Source of the DNA: Phycisphaerae bacterium
GTDB taxonomy: Bacteria; Planctomycetota; Phycisphaerae; UBA1845; PWPN01
Assembly: GCA_030372985.1 (NCBI GenBank)
Contig: JAUCQB010000204.1
Coordinates: 39,191 to 103,190, forward strand
Length of the DNA stretch: 64,000 nucleotides
Reading direction: 5' to 3'
In this document: piece by piece, positions 47,901 to 54,683 of the stretch
Layout of the letters: each line of letters begins with the position of its first letter
Numbering within the stretch: position 1 is the stretch's first letter
Translations under genes and position numbers: made by a program
The notes under the pieces: generated by a model
Database searches by the model: none
The model's input: only the letters and a program-made list of their open reading frames with translations
Told to the model about the DNA's origin: nothing

Positions 47901-48576
47901 TGGCCGGAAGCACATTGACAACATCGGGACACGCATACTTGAGAGAATCAATGCTTGGCGAAAACGCAAAGGATTGCCTCCCGATCAATACTCGTTCATT
48001 GATGGCACCATGGGGCATCATGTCGCGGACCTGGGGGCGAAGGCTCGCGAGTATCGGGATACCAGGAAAACAAGATGTGACGCTCAGGGCTTCGTCTTGT
48101 TTGGCTATAGCGATGGTGCCACTACGATCTATCGTTGGCTGCAGGACGGGCAAGCCCGTCAGGATTTGTACGTGCGCGATGTGGAATATCGGGGTGCACG
48201 ATACCCAGGTTACGCCGCGATTTCCTATGTCGCGTATATCGATATGGTGCGGGACCAGTTCTACGCAATTACTCCCTCCGAACTGCTCCGTAAGGAACCT
48301 CCCTATTCCAATCGTGACCTGCCGTTGTCTTTTGAGCCGATCCTTTACAGTGACGCGTACTATCAGGACTACACAGCAGCAGCGAGTCTGTTCGAACTCA
48401 TGGGGGTCGGCTGGAAGGGCTACAAGAGCATCGGCAGTAGCGGGACGGTGCAAATTCAGCCCTCCAATCATCTGCGTATCATCAAAGAACCTGCGATGCA
48501 AAACCAGGTTGTGAATGATGCGGTCGAGGCCTATATCAAGCACGTCAGCGACATACTTCAGCGGCGATCCAGATAG
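41902..48576 (+). CDS. Giant secreted RHS/YD-repeat protein with alpha/beta-hydrolase-like tip, cassette 1
   Basis: 2224 residues. ATG 41902 follows GGGAGGAATAAC. An N-terminal hydrophobic segment (about 28-50) is followed by a Cys-rich stretch (CCYDECNPECVNFD, CIDTCVDD-like motifs) and beta domains to about 480. Then come YD/RHS repeats through about 1900 (KYDWLGRPIRTTD, YDYNASNDDLDALGRRTS). The RHS core ends in YYGYRYYLPRLGRWGSRDPI and NAPILAVDGDGRK. The roughly 245-residue tip holds GYSDG with S2070, D2114 and H2190 in suitable order for a serine-hydrolase triad. RHS shells enclose variable, often toxic, C-terminal tips. A lipoprotein gene follows after 29 bp and may protect the producer; this is inference. 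Confidence 0.9.
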   Translation: MLMNAVGSPAGHLCGGGSQKAKEIIAQATASLIFLVGMAILWDPAAARACCYDECNPECVNFDPSACGCMYCDDGNPCTIDTCVDDVCVRVPKECGECQQCDPSTGQCQDPWVNPWLSVDRTEVCVGCTVGVTVSAPYIDGQDCGYDLVLSGTGKLAASDSCEPNPLPTESTVDSPAQCCSATAVGFPYWCPPHNLRDWWDCFGNLQNPYCTSVRCDNPTTFTQNEYSVHFKLDEGDTRQFNVVAETCGTCQSLAGLDVNGPSWLHYSTPCIVKVKDKLLDIKFDPEGKLSTCNSVTASIGSHCGLGTAWQWSVTPSDGLFVSPNGSTCYISIEEPNLVKTESVLVTVTNTAATPPGFCAPTTKSRVLAVECGSCGKKPGGCPGGVCGLAGDGVATNTSVNVAISLGENSLGDTAGYVYLLQETPTGLAANQLTLHLPSDTVPVETTRGGKEINQIKVPGALAEIVADDLDSGAFTIDFYTNQVAGDPDGNGVYAPSGSAYRRWTFEDPTGSVDVRVNDNYKVTYGDQDVALISEYTYQGPTEPAGWRMDQRDKAGTLLRTIEHLVQAGTKTYKVLNAQGETVEKAARTYTNGHMTQLTTYADANTAIVANYVRTPEGRRWETAEPSTGTWQLNQYDSSGRIVRTVSNYLNAQKPQRPNSPTDALDDSAGHAFVYQYSGSDHRPTSVTEMINGVVVGYTYYDYGSNSSYDSVVVTRYDSSPFASLTTETWSYPASAPAYRAGRPYRVFHADGTMEEYGYEKGGYSPGGNHTPGTFGGSGDFIAAWVRRGWGSTSSGLHQENKRSTSTVSVTDPAGRVVLEETWIYTTSGDQRIDWSIREYDQQGRLTGVYRQNGQNETTDYDPGTCCGNWMTTGPDGAQTAFKFDSFRRVYQQIKKGYDDTPDIITEHQFDAAGRVTKTITRDDGNTMSTSAETKYDWLGRPIRTTDAGSIHTGYLYEDLLCNNVPCGQKTTVSRYGDVDQQTGAFVPVTGVTVTEITEYYPDGQTKNITGTGVVARTYDYGVDYHPWYQSDYRWTMIYTGPDTSGPWVKTWTDGLGRTVLEEKPAFPGQGVTAIATRSNYDELKGQLVSVEHTYDGSQEYLADSLYVYNLLSEQTASGQDLDTYPGLQASGTNPVSGHSDRIQETDTYYEQDGNQDWWQVSTSKTYAKDGDATATPMGTEKRRLTGFDSGVIEESISIDIYGNQTTMTTTVTPANRRTTRIADVPDSGLNEVNVTENGLLISTTSKTGVETIFDYDNLGRRTHVTQDRHSAATVTAYDSNTDRVTTVTDPANNVTSYAYEAYTGRLASVTRTIGVPPNQTDTVQRFSYDALGRQTHVWGNGAYPAQYGYDDYGRRTTMKTYRGGTGWDSETLPAAFDGDAEVTTWTYDPTTSLLLKKADDSGKYVKYRYTADGKLKSRTWSRHVGTEPTDDDDLKTVYHYYGEQTGEAQTGEMKMVEYPDDGTNTPDVTCSYTRLGQRYQITDGVGTRTFDYDDDDVDDPNDPNDVITNRLHVVSETIEGEGDFNGLNKTITRDYDSLGRDGGFHIATEYGVGYHYNTTDGRFERVTGPGLPGYGVQYSRLASSDLLETASYKSDANTTLASTTKAYEANRDLTTWVDNKVGATTVSKYDYNASNDDLDALGRRTSVVYTGTAFSQNHLFKWGYNARSELTTADRHQGTNPDSPGTQYTQYGDYEFNYDSIGNRQTYGLDANPDTAYTANDLNQYTGTSNPTEYLCYDEDGNLKRDGKATTTCPGTDGLHEYKWDAENRLIEVIPLSPANGARKVKFVHDYMGRRVRKAVYVYNNGWPADDSPTEVQHFVYDGWNVVLVLNGGNETVRKYTWGLDLSRTLHGAGGIGGLLACVETQGTTGEEDDQRYWFFYDANGNVGQVLDATNTGNITLAAHYEYDPYGNVITSSGPYRDANPFRFSTKWFDSETGMYYYGYRYYLPRLGRWGSRDPIGERGGNNLYSFVYNAPILAVDGDGRKVIGIGGLEVLGTGGRKHIDNIGTRILERINAWRKRKGLPPDQYSFIDGTMGHHVADLGAKAREYRDTRKTRCDAQGFVLFGYSDGATTIYRWLQDGQARQDLYVRDVEYRGARYPGYAAISYVAYIDMVRDQFYAITPSELLRKEPPYSNRDLPLSFEPILYSDAYYQDYTAAASLFELMGVGWKGYKSIGSSGTVQIQPSNHLRIIKEPAMQNQVVNDAVEAYIKHVSDILQRRSR

Positions 48577-48605
48577 TTGCACGACGTGCTCACGGAGGTG
48601 CAGCC

Positions 48606-49313
48606 ATGGGATGCCGATCCCCTGAAGCGTTGGCCTCAGGTTGTCTGCTTGTTTGCCTGACTCTGGTCGGCTGTTCGACAGCCGGCATCCAAGGAAGGAT
48701 GATCGCGCCCGTGTCGCGTCATGAGTGGGACGTGTCAAGAACGTTTGAGGACCTCCAAAGGAGCGGCAGGCTGACCGAGCTGGAACAGGTGCCCGCCCTG
48801 AGGCAGCGAGTCCATGAGGAAGTCCGGGCAGCCATAGCGAGAGGGTCGCCGTGCGTCGTCGCCAATCTCATGGTCAATATCTCCAACTTTGCCCCGACAA
48901 CTGCCAAAGCCGGGTTAATCCGACCACTTGCTCGGGAGTGCCTTGAGAGCGACGACCCGCTCGTGCGTTGGTCTGGTATCTGGTCACTCGAGAGACTGGG
49001 AGACCGGCCAAGCGTCAGGAGTGCACTTCTGAAGGACTATGCTTCCCTGCTAATCCGCCCAGACGTGAGCCGCTGGTGGGCTACGGCTTGGTGGAAGGAC
49101 GAGAATAGCAAGTTCAACAGACGCAACGCCGCCGTTACCGTGGCTGGGCTGCGTGCCGATCTCGTCGCGCTTCTGGGGAAATATCGAATCACGGAGGCGA
49201 GATCCGTGCTATTAGCAGTGATTGATGATGATTGCGAGTGGTACGGTGGCCTTAAGGCCACGGCCGGGAACGCGCTTGTTGCGATGCAGGATGTATCCGT
49301 GCAACAACCGTAG
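48606..49313 (+). CDS. Lipoprotein downstream of RHS 1 (candidate protective partner)
   Basis: 235 residues. GGAGGTGCAGCC precedes the ATG. A lipoprotein signal ends in LTLVGCSTAG. The rest is helical with HEAT-like spacing (PLARECLESDDPLVRWSGIW, SVRSALLKDYASLLI, AAVTVAGLRADLVALLGKY). Family not recognised. It lies 29 bp after the RHS stop, the position of an immunity gene in polymorphic toxin loci, and the lipoprotein form would place it where an extracellular effector acts. That role is inferred. Confidence 0.7.
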   Translation: MGCRSPEALASGCLLVCLTLVGCSTAGIQGRMIAPVSRHEWDVSRTFEDLQRSGRLTELEQVPALRQRVHEEVRAAIARGSPCVVANLMVNISNFAPTTAKAGLIRPLARECLESDDPLVRWSGIWSLERLGDRPSVRSALLKDYASLLIRPDVSRWWATAWWKDENSKFNRRNAAVTVAGLRADLVALLGKYRITEARSVLLAVIDDDCEWYGGLKATAGNALVAMQDVSVQQP

Positions 49314-49573
49314 CTGAGGAGGAGTGGGGTCAGAGAGCGCCTTGGACAATAGATATGGCTTTTTGCGTCGCGTAAGCCCAACCGCCCGATCAAGGAGATG
49401 CTGGGCTACCCGTTGTGCCGGGACTTCCGGGAACGGCTCTCTCAGGCAACTGGCCAAGTCGAGTTCGCGACTCGACTGTCTTCGACCCTGAGGCTCAGAC
49501 CCGAAGGGAGCTCGCCGAAGTCCACGTCGAATCTTCGATCTTCGACATGAAGACGCCCAAACCGAAAGTCATC
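49314..49573. other. Intergenic, probable mobile-element debris
   Basis: No gene supported. The motif GTGGGGTCAGAG near 49327 resembles ends seen near REP-associated transposases but is too short to call. Confidence 0.35.
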
Positions 49574-50671
49574 GTGTCCGCTTGGTCAACCGCACCCGCG
49601 TACGGCGCCGAGGGCTCATGCTGCAGTGGGATCAACTGTCACCTTCCGGGGTGCCGCTGCAAGACCCCCGCCCTCCGCAATCTTAACTGCGTCCGCGCTG
49701 CGCTCAACCGCCTGCTGGAGATGGTCAGCACCGGTGTGACAACGTCTCCCGTCAGGCAGGACTTCACTGAGAGCATACTTTCGCAGTACGCCCATCACCT
49801 TGAGTGCGTGCAGGGCTTGGCGGCCCAGACCATCAGCTACCGCCTTCGCTATGCTCGGAGGCTGCTGCGTCGTGGACGCATCCGCCGGGCCTCCCACTTG
49901 GCGAAGTTGACGGTGGATCGTATCCGACGGTTCGTTTCCGGCGAGGGACGCCGCTGCCGGCCATCGAGTGGCCAGGTGATAGCTTCCTCCATACGTTCGT
50001 TCCTCCGTTTCCTCCAGTTTCAAGGGCTGGCCGATAGTAATCTGGCCGCCGCCGTCCCTACGTTCGCCAACTGGCGGCTGGCGTCGCTGCCGACGACCGT
50101 CAGCGCCGCCGAACTGGAGCGTTTGACCCGCGCGGTCGGCACAGTATCTCCCATCGGCCTGCGTGATCGGGCCATCCTGTTGTGCATGTGCGAACTGGGG
50201 CTGCGGGCCTCTGACGTGGCGGATCTGCGGGCGGACGGCGTCGATGTTGCCACCAGAGTGCTGCGGCTGCGGCGACGCAAGCAGCGCGACCCAGCCGAAC
50301 TGCCGATGACACCCCGGCTGACCGCCGCGATCCGGAGCTATTTGCGGCGAGGTCGTCCGCTCGGTCCGTCGCCGAACCTGTTCTTGCTGCATCGCGCACC
50401 GTGCGGCCAGGCGATGACGTCGATTGGTGTCCGCAACGTGATTCTACGACGTGCCGCGCAGGCCGGTTTGGCGGATCGTATCCGCGGATCGCACGTGATC
50501 CGTCACAGCGTGGCCTGTCGCCTGATCAACGCTGGAGCAACGCTCAAGCAGATCGCCGATCTGCTCGGTCACCGGTCCATCGACACAACCCGTATCTACG
50601 CCAAGGTCGACTTGGCTTCACTGGCACAGGTGGCGCTCCCGTGGCCCGCTGCCGAGGAGGTGAAGCCATGA
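49415..50671 (+). CDS. RIT recombinase A (tyrosine recombinase)
   Basis: Up to 418 residues; start uncertain. The first 50-60 residues cross the solitary IS66-type end and are probably not native. A Cys-rich motif (CHLPGCRCKTPALRN) typical of the first RIT recombinase follows, then the SAM-like arm and catalytic domain: Arg in ELGLRASDVADL, HVIRHSVACRL, LLGHRSIDTT and the nucleophile Tyr in RIYAKVDLASL. The catalytic residues look complete. It overlaps the next recombinase by 4 bases. Its 5' end seems altered by the neighbouring IS remnant. Confidence 0.8.
   Translation: MPGLPGTALSGNWPSRVRDSTVFDPEAQTRRELAEVHVESSIFDMKTPKPKVIVSAWSTAPAYGAEGSCCSGINCHLPGCRCKTPALRNLNCVRAALNRLLEMVSTGVTTSPVRQDFTESILSQYAHHLECVQGLAAQTISYRLRYARRLLRRGRIRRASHLAKLTVDRIRRFVSGEGRRCRPSSGQVIASSIRSFLRFLQFQGLADSNLAAAVPTFANWRLASLPTTVSAAELERLTRAVGTVSPIGLRDRAILLCMCELGLRASDVADLRADGVDVATRVLRLRRRKQRDPAELPMTPRLTAAIRSYLRRGRPLGPSPNLFLLHRAPCGQAMTSIGVRNVILRRAAQAGLADRIRGSHVIRHSVACRLINAGATLKQIADLLGHRSIDTTRIYAKVDLASLAQVALPWPAAEEVKP
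49574..49589. repeat. Solitary IS66-type terminal repeat
   Basis: GTGTCCGCTTGGTCAA matches the terminal repeats of the IS66 copy at 51523 (GTGTCCGCTTGGCCAA) and at its other end (GTGTCCGCTTGGTCAA, complement of 54052-54067). No matching partner end or transposase accompanies it. Confidence 0.6.
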
Positions 50672-51514
50672 AGAACCGCCATAGCATGGTGCAGCAGGTC
50701 CAGGACTACTTGCGCCAGCGCCGCGCCTTGGGCTTCGCCCTCAACATCAGCGGCCAACTGCTGATGCGCTTCGCGGAGTTCGCCGACCGACTTGGCCATC
50801 GTGGTCCACTGACGACGGACCTGATGTTGCGATGGGTCAACCTCCCCGAAGGGGCGTCAGATCGCTATCGCGCCGGGCGGCTGGCGATTGTGCGAGCCTT
50901 CGCGCGCCATTTGGCTGCCGTCGACGGCCGAACTGAAGTACCCGAGTTGCGACTGCTGGGCCCCAAGCCCTTCCGTCAGCAGCCGCACCTGTACAGTGAC
51001 CAGCAGCTTCAAGAACTGATGGACGCCGCCGGTCGGCTGTCGCCCACATACGCGCTTCGCCCTCGAACATACCGCACCCTCTTCGGCCTGCTGGCCAGCA
51101 CCGGCGTACGCGTCTCCGAGGCGCTGAAGCTGACTCGAGACCATGTTGATCTGGTCCAGGGAGTTCTACACATCGAGCAGACCAAGTTCCACAAGTCCCG
51201 TCTCGTACCGATGCACGCAACCACGACACGGGCGATGCGTCGCTACGCTGCGGCCCGAGATCGAGATCAGGTCCTGGGCCAGGCTAGGAGCTTTTTTGCA
51301 GGGCGATACGGTCGTCCGTTGCCGTACAGCACTGTACGGGGTGTCTTCCAATGCCTGCGCCGGCAACTGGGTTGGCATAGCAACGGTACCCTATCGCGGC
51401 CGCGCATCCACGACCTTCGCCACAGTTTTGCTTGTCGCCGGTTGCTGCAATGGTATCAGCAGGGCATCAATCCCCACCACGCCATCGCGGCGCTGTCGAC
51501 CTACCTGGGACACG

Positions 51515-51522
51515 GCAAGGTT
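51515..51522. repeat. 8-bp target-site duplication of IS66, left
   Basis: GCAAGGTT directly before the IS; the same 8 bases follow its right end at 54068-54075. Eight bases is the usual IS66 duplication. Confidence 0.92.
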
Positions 51523-51580
51523 GTGTCCGCTTGGCCAACCCCATCTACGCGCCGCGGGGGTATCGTGGCATGATGGGGGC

Positions 51581-51928
51581 ATGAGCACTGCAGCCGATCG
51601 GTGGCGACGGGTTATTCAGCAACAGCAGGCCAGTGGTCTGACGGTGGCGGCGTTTTGCCGGCGTGCGGGTCTGTCTGAGCCTTCCTTCTATTCGTGGCGG
51701 CAGAGACTGCGGGGCAAGGCGACCTTTGCTGAAGTGAAGGTGTCGGCGACCACGCCCCTGAAGGCTTGCGGGATCACGGCCACAGGGCCCGGCGGGATTG
51801 AGTTGCGTCTGCCGGGCGGTTGGCGCGTGGTGGTTCGGCCGGGGTTTGATCGGCAGACGCTCGTCGACCTGCTGCAGGTCCTGGAGACGAGTTCATCCGA
51901 TCGGGCAACGCGGGAGACGGTCGCATGA
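51581..51928 (+). CDS. tnpA: IS66 accessory protein TnpA (OrfA)
   Basis: 115 residues from ATG 51581. An N-terminal helix-turn-helix (SGLTVAAFCRRAGLSEPSFY) typical of the IS66 OrfA protein is followed by a small beta region (GIELRLPGGWRVVVRPGFD). It overlaps tnpB by 4 bases (ATGA). Required with TnpB for IS66 transposition in known members; the exact role is not fully established. Confidence 0.9.
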   Translation: MSTAADRWRRVIQQQQASGLTVAAFCRRAGLSEPSFYSWRQRLRGKATFAEVKVSATTPLKACGITATGPGGIELRLPGGWRVVVRPGFDRQTLVDLLQVLETSSSDRATRETVA

Positions 51929-52311
51929 TCGCGCTGCCCTCGCTGTCGCAGTTGGATCGGGCCTCATCGACGCGGATCTGGCTGTGCATTGGCCCCACGG
52001 ACATGCGGCGCGGGTTTGATCGCCTGGCGGAGCAGGCTCACACGGTCACGCGTCAGGACCCGCAGTCGGGGCACCTGTTTGTGTTTCGCTCAAGAGGCGG
52101 TGACCGGCTCAAATTGCTCCACTGGGACAAGGATGGATACGTTCTATGGTACAAGCGGCTCGAGGAGGGTACGTTCAAGCTGCCCAGACTGAACGCCTCG
52201 CAACACTCCGTGGAACTGCAGGCCAGCGAGTTGGCGATGATGCTCGACGGCATTGACCTGAGCAGCGTGAAGCGCGTCCGGCGTTATCGTCGCGAAGAAA
52301 AAAGTTTATAG
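51925..52311 (+). CDS. tnpB: IS66 accessory protein TnpB (Orf2)
   Basis: 128 residues. The family signature is clear: WLCIGPTDMRRGFDRLA, HLFVFRSRGGDRLKLLHWDK, GYVLWYKRLEEGTF. Full length, translated by coupling with tnpA. Accessory to the DDE transposase. Confidence 0.95.
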   Translation: MIALPSLSQLDRASSTRIWLCIGPTDMRRGFDRLAEQAHTVTRQDPQSGHLFVFRSRGGDRLKLLHWDKDGYVLWYKRLEEGTFKLPRLNASQHSVELQASELAMMLDGIDLSSVKRVRRYRREEKSL

Positions 52312-52365
52312 AAAAACATTTTCGATCGCAACCTCTTCGTCGGTTGCGTGTCTTATCGTGTAGTC

Positions 52366-54000
52366 ATGGACGACACACGCCAACCGACATCTCTGCCCGA
52401 CAACATCGACCAGCTCAAGGCGATGATCGCCGCGCGCGATGAACAACTCGTTCAACAGCAATCGACCATCGTGGCCCTCACGCAGCAGCGGGACGAGTTC
52501 TATCTCAAGAACCTGCAGCTGGAAGTACGGCTGGCCAAGGCTCTCAAGCAGGCCTACGGTCCCCGAGCCGACCGGATTAATGATTCGGCGCAGATGCTGC
52601 TGGACTTCGGTCAGAAGCTCGAAGCGTTACCGGTTCATGCGGGTGATTTGCCTCCGGAAGAGAAAACCGCCGAACCTGCGGCAGCACGTCGTCCTGTATC
52701 CCGGCGTATTCATACCCGTGGCCGTCGGGATATCGGTTCGATGGACCACCTGCCCATGGTCGAGCAGAAGTACGAACTGACCGGTGACCTGTGCCGCTGC
52801 CCGGCCTGCCAGCGTCAGCGGGACAAGATCGGCGAGGAGGTCAGCTACACCATCGAGCAGGTGCCGGCCACGCTCGTCCGGGTCAAGCACATCCAGTGCA
52901 AGTATGCCTGCCGCTGCTGCGAGCAGAACGGCGATCATCCGCAGATCGAGCTGGCCGAGAAGACCAACGGGTCGCCCATCGACAAGGGCATGCCCGGCCC
53001 GGGGCTGCTGGCCTACATCACCACGTCGAAATACGCGGACTACCTGCCGCTGCACCGGCTGCAGGGCATCTTCGAACGCCAGGGATTCGAGCTGGATCGC
53101 TCGACGATGTGCCTGTGGATGGCCGATGTCGCCCGACTGGTCCGGCCGATCTACGATCTCATGATCCGGCGGGTCCTGCAATCGCACGTCCTGGCCACCG
53201 ACGACACGATCATGCCGCTGCTGCAGCCCGGGCGGGCCAGGCAGTCCCGGATGTGGATCTACCTGGGCGACGAGGCCCAGCCGTACAACGTCTTCGACTT
53301 TACCATCAGCCGGGCACGCGACGGCCCGAAGCGATTCCTCAAAGGATTCTCTGGTGTACTACTGGCCGATGCCTATGGCGGATACGACGGGATCGTCCTG
53401 GACCAGGCTCTTCGTCGCGCCGGCTGCTGGTCGCATGCCCGGAGGAAGTTCGTCGAGGCCGAGCCGACCGCGCCGGATCTGGCCCGCACTCTCCTGCGGA
53501 CAATCAAGGGCCTGTTCGACATCGAGGCCCGGGCCAAGGGCTTGTCGAACACCGACCGCCTGGACATGCGCCGAGCCGAGTCGCAGCCGATCGTGGATGC
53601 GCTGCACAACCTGTTCGCCGAGCAGAAAGACCGACTCGTGCCCAAGCACCCGATGGTCCAGGCGATCGGTTATGCCCTGAACCAGTGGTCGGAGTTGACC
53701 CTGTTCACCACCGATGGGGCCGTGCCGCTCCACAACAATCTGGCGGAACAGCAAATGAAGAGAATCGCCCTGCTCCGCAAGAATGCCCTCTTCGTAGCCA
53801 CCCCCCGAGGCGGCCAGACCGCAGCCATCCTCAGCAGCCTCACCAGCACCTGCCAACGCCACGGCGTCAACCCGCAGGTCTACCTCACCCAGTTGCTGGC
53901 CGGGATCCAGGACACCCCGATCAGCCAACTCGACCAATGGCTGCCCGACCAGTGGAAGGCCGCTCAGACCCCAAGCACCGCCGGTTCAGCGGCCTCGTAA
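52366..54000 (+). CDS. tnpC: IS66 transposase TnpC (DDE)
   Basis: About 544 residues from ATG 52366; an in-frame GTG at 52348 is possible. N-terminal leucine-zipper-like helix (IDQLKAMIAARDEQLVQQQS), zinc-binding region (CRCPACQRQR, CKYACRCCEQNG), and the DDE catalytic core: SHVLATDDTIMPLLQPG, LADAYGGYDGIVLDQAL, and the Glu region in PLHNNLAEQQMKRIALLRKN. The C-terminal IS66 region follows (LTSTCQRHGVNPQVYLTQLL). Intact. Confidence 0.95.
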   Translation: MDDTRQPTSLPDNIDQLKAMIAARDEQLVQQQSTIVALTQQRDEFYLKNLQLEVRLAKALKQAYGPRADRINDSAQMLLDFGQKLEALPVHAGDLPPEEKTAEPAAARRPVSRRIHTRGRRDIGSMDHLPMVEQKYELTGDLCRCPACQRQRDKIGEEVSYTIEQVPATLVRVKHIQCKYACRCCEQNGDHPQIELAEKTNGSPIDKGMPGPGLLAYITTSKYADYLPLHRLQGIFERQGFELDRSTMCLWMADVARLVRPIYDLMIRRVLQSHVLATDDTIMPLLQPGRARQSRMWIYLGDEAQPYNVFDFTISRARDGPKRFLKGFSGVLLADAYGGYDGIVLDQALRRAGCWSHARRKFVEAEPTAPDLARTLLRTIKGLFDIEARAKGLSNTDRLDMRRAESQPIVDALHNLFAEQKDRLVPKHPMVQAIGYALNQWSELTLFTTDGAVPLHNNLAEQQMKRIALLRKNALFVATPRGGQTAAILSSLTSTCQRHGVNPQVYLTQLLAGIQDTPISQLDQWLPDQWKAAQTPSTAGSAAS

Positions 54001-54067
54001 CGCAGTTGTACCGACCGTTGAATGATCGCACGGTGTCACAGGGGGGTGTGCTTGACCAAGCGGACAC

Positions 54068-54075
54068 GCAAGGTT
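54068..54075. repeat. 8-bp target-site duplication of IS66, right
   Basis: GCAAGGTT, identical to 51515-51522. Confidence 0.92.
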
Positions 54076-54173
54076 ACGGATACCTATTGGTACCTTGCCG
54101 CGACGGCCCCACTGCTCGCCCTGGTTGGTGAACGGTTTGAGCGCTTCGCCACACCGTCAACGGGGAGAGGAAG

Positions 54174-54425
54174 ATGAGCAGCACAGCCGCCTCACCGCAA
54201 CGTGCCCCGCTCGGTCCAGCTCTCCATCGCTACTTCTGTCAGTACCTGATCGGTCATTCGAGCGTCTTCGCGGAGGTGTTGGCACATCATCACCAGGATT
54301 GCGGAAGAACCCCGTTTGCCCGCCCGGCGTCAACCTTCAGATGCCGTCCGTGGCATCCCTTGTTCCGACCTATCGGCAGGATGACTCAAAAACCCGTCGC
54401 CGAAGAGAGCTTGAGATGTGGGTAA
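54174..54425 (+). pseudogene. RIT recombinase C, truncated
   Basis: ATG 54174 overlaps the stop of the reconstructed recombinase B. The first 40 residues (PLGPALHRYFCQYLIGHSSV) resemble the N-terminal arm of a tyrosine recombinase; the frame then departs from the family and ends after 83 residues without any catalytic domain. A deletion near 54290-54310 is likely. Confidence 0.5.
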
Positions 54426-54683
54426 TTGATAGGTTCACCGGACGCTTACCCCATCCTGGCGTCCGCACCGCCCGAACCCCACAAGCATCTACCCGAAGAA
54501 GATCCAGAAGAAGACCCAGTCGAAGAAGACAGGTGCGCGTCCGGAGAGAAGAAAACCAAGAGGAAGAGAATACATTCCCAGTCCGGCTAACTCATCGCAG
54601 TCTCAGAACGGCGCCGGCAAGCCGCGACGACCCACGTCAACGCCAAGTGCCTTGTTCTCACGGTTGCCTTCTCATTGCGAACT
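54426..54683. other. Intergenic
   Basis: No gene recognised. Right flank of the RIT element; its boundary was not found. Confidence 0.4.

Larger units (their letters stand above)
51523..54067 (+). mobile_element. IS66-family insertion sequence, complete
   Basis: 2545 bp, with terminal inverted repeats starting GTGTCCGCTTGGYCAA at both ends and flanked by an 8-bp duplication (GCAAGGTT at 51515-51522 and 54068-54075). It contains the three canonical genes in order. The coding regions and ends are intact, so insertion is probably recent and the IS may still be active. Confidence 0.95.
50668..54177 (+). pseudogene. RIT recombinase B, split by IS66
   Basis: The 5' part (50668-51522) encodes a tyrosine recombinase (MVQQVQDYLRQRRALGFALN, LLASTGVRVSEALKLTRDHV, PRIHDLRHSFACRRL, STYLGHGKV). 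The reading frame then enters the IS66 end and stops at 51573 after 16 foreign residues. The missing 3' part lies beyond the IS at 54076-54177 in the correct frame: TDTYWYLAATAPLLALVGER onward, containing the catalytic Tyr. Removing the IS and one copy of the 8-bp duplication restores a full-length gene ending at TGA 54175-54177, overlapping the third recombinase. Confidence 0.92.
49415..54425 (+). mobile_element. RIT element (recombinase in trio), damaged
   Basis: Three consecutive, overlapping tyrosine-recombinase genes on the plus strand: first 49415-50671, second starting at 50668 (ATGA overlap), third starting at 54174 (ATGA overlap after the IS66 insertion is removed). This order and overlap are the hallmark of RIT elements. 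The second is split by IS66 and the third is truncated, so the element should be inactive. Its outer ends were not located; the limits given are those of the genes. Confidence 0.8.

Noticed and set aside
49327..49420. GTGGGGTCAGAG motif as a REP-associated transposase remnant
   Set aside because: The motif is short, has no paired arm nearby, and the following frame matches nothing I can name.
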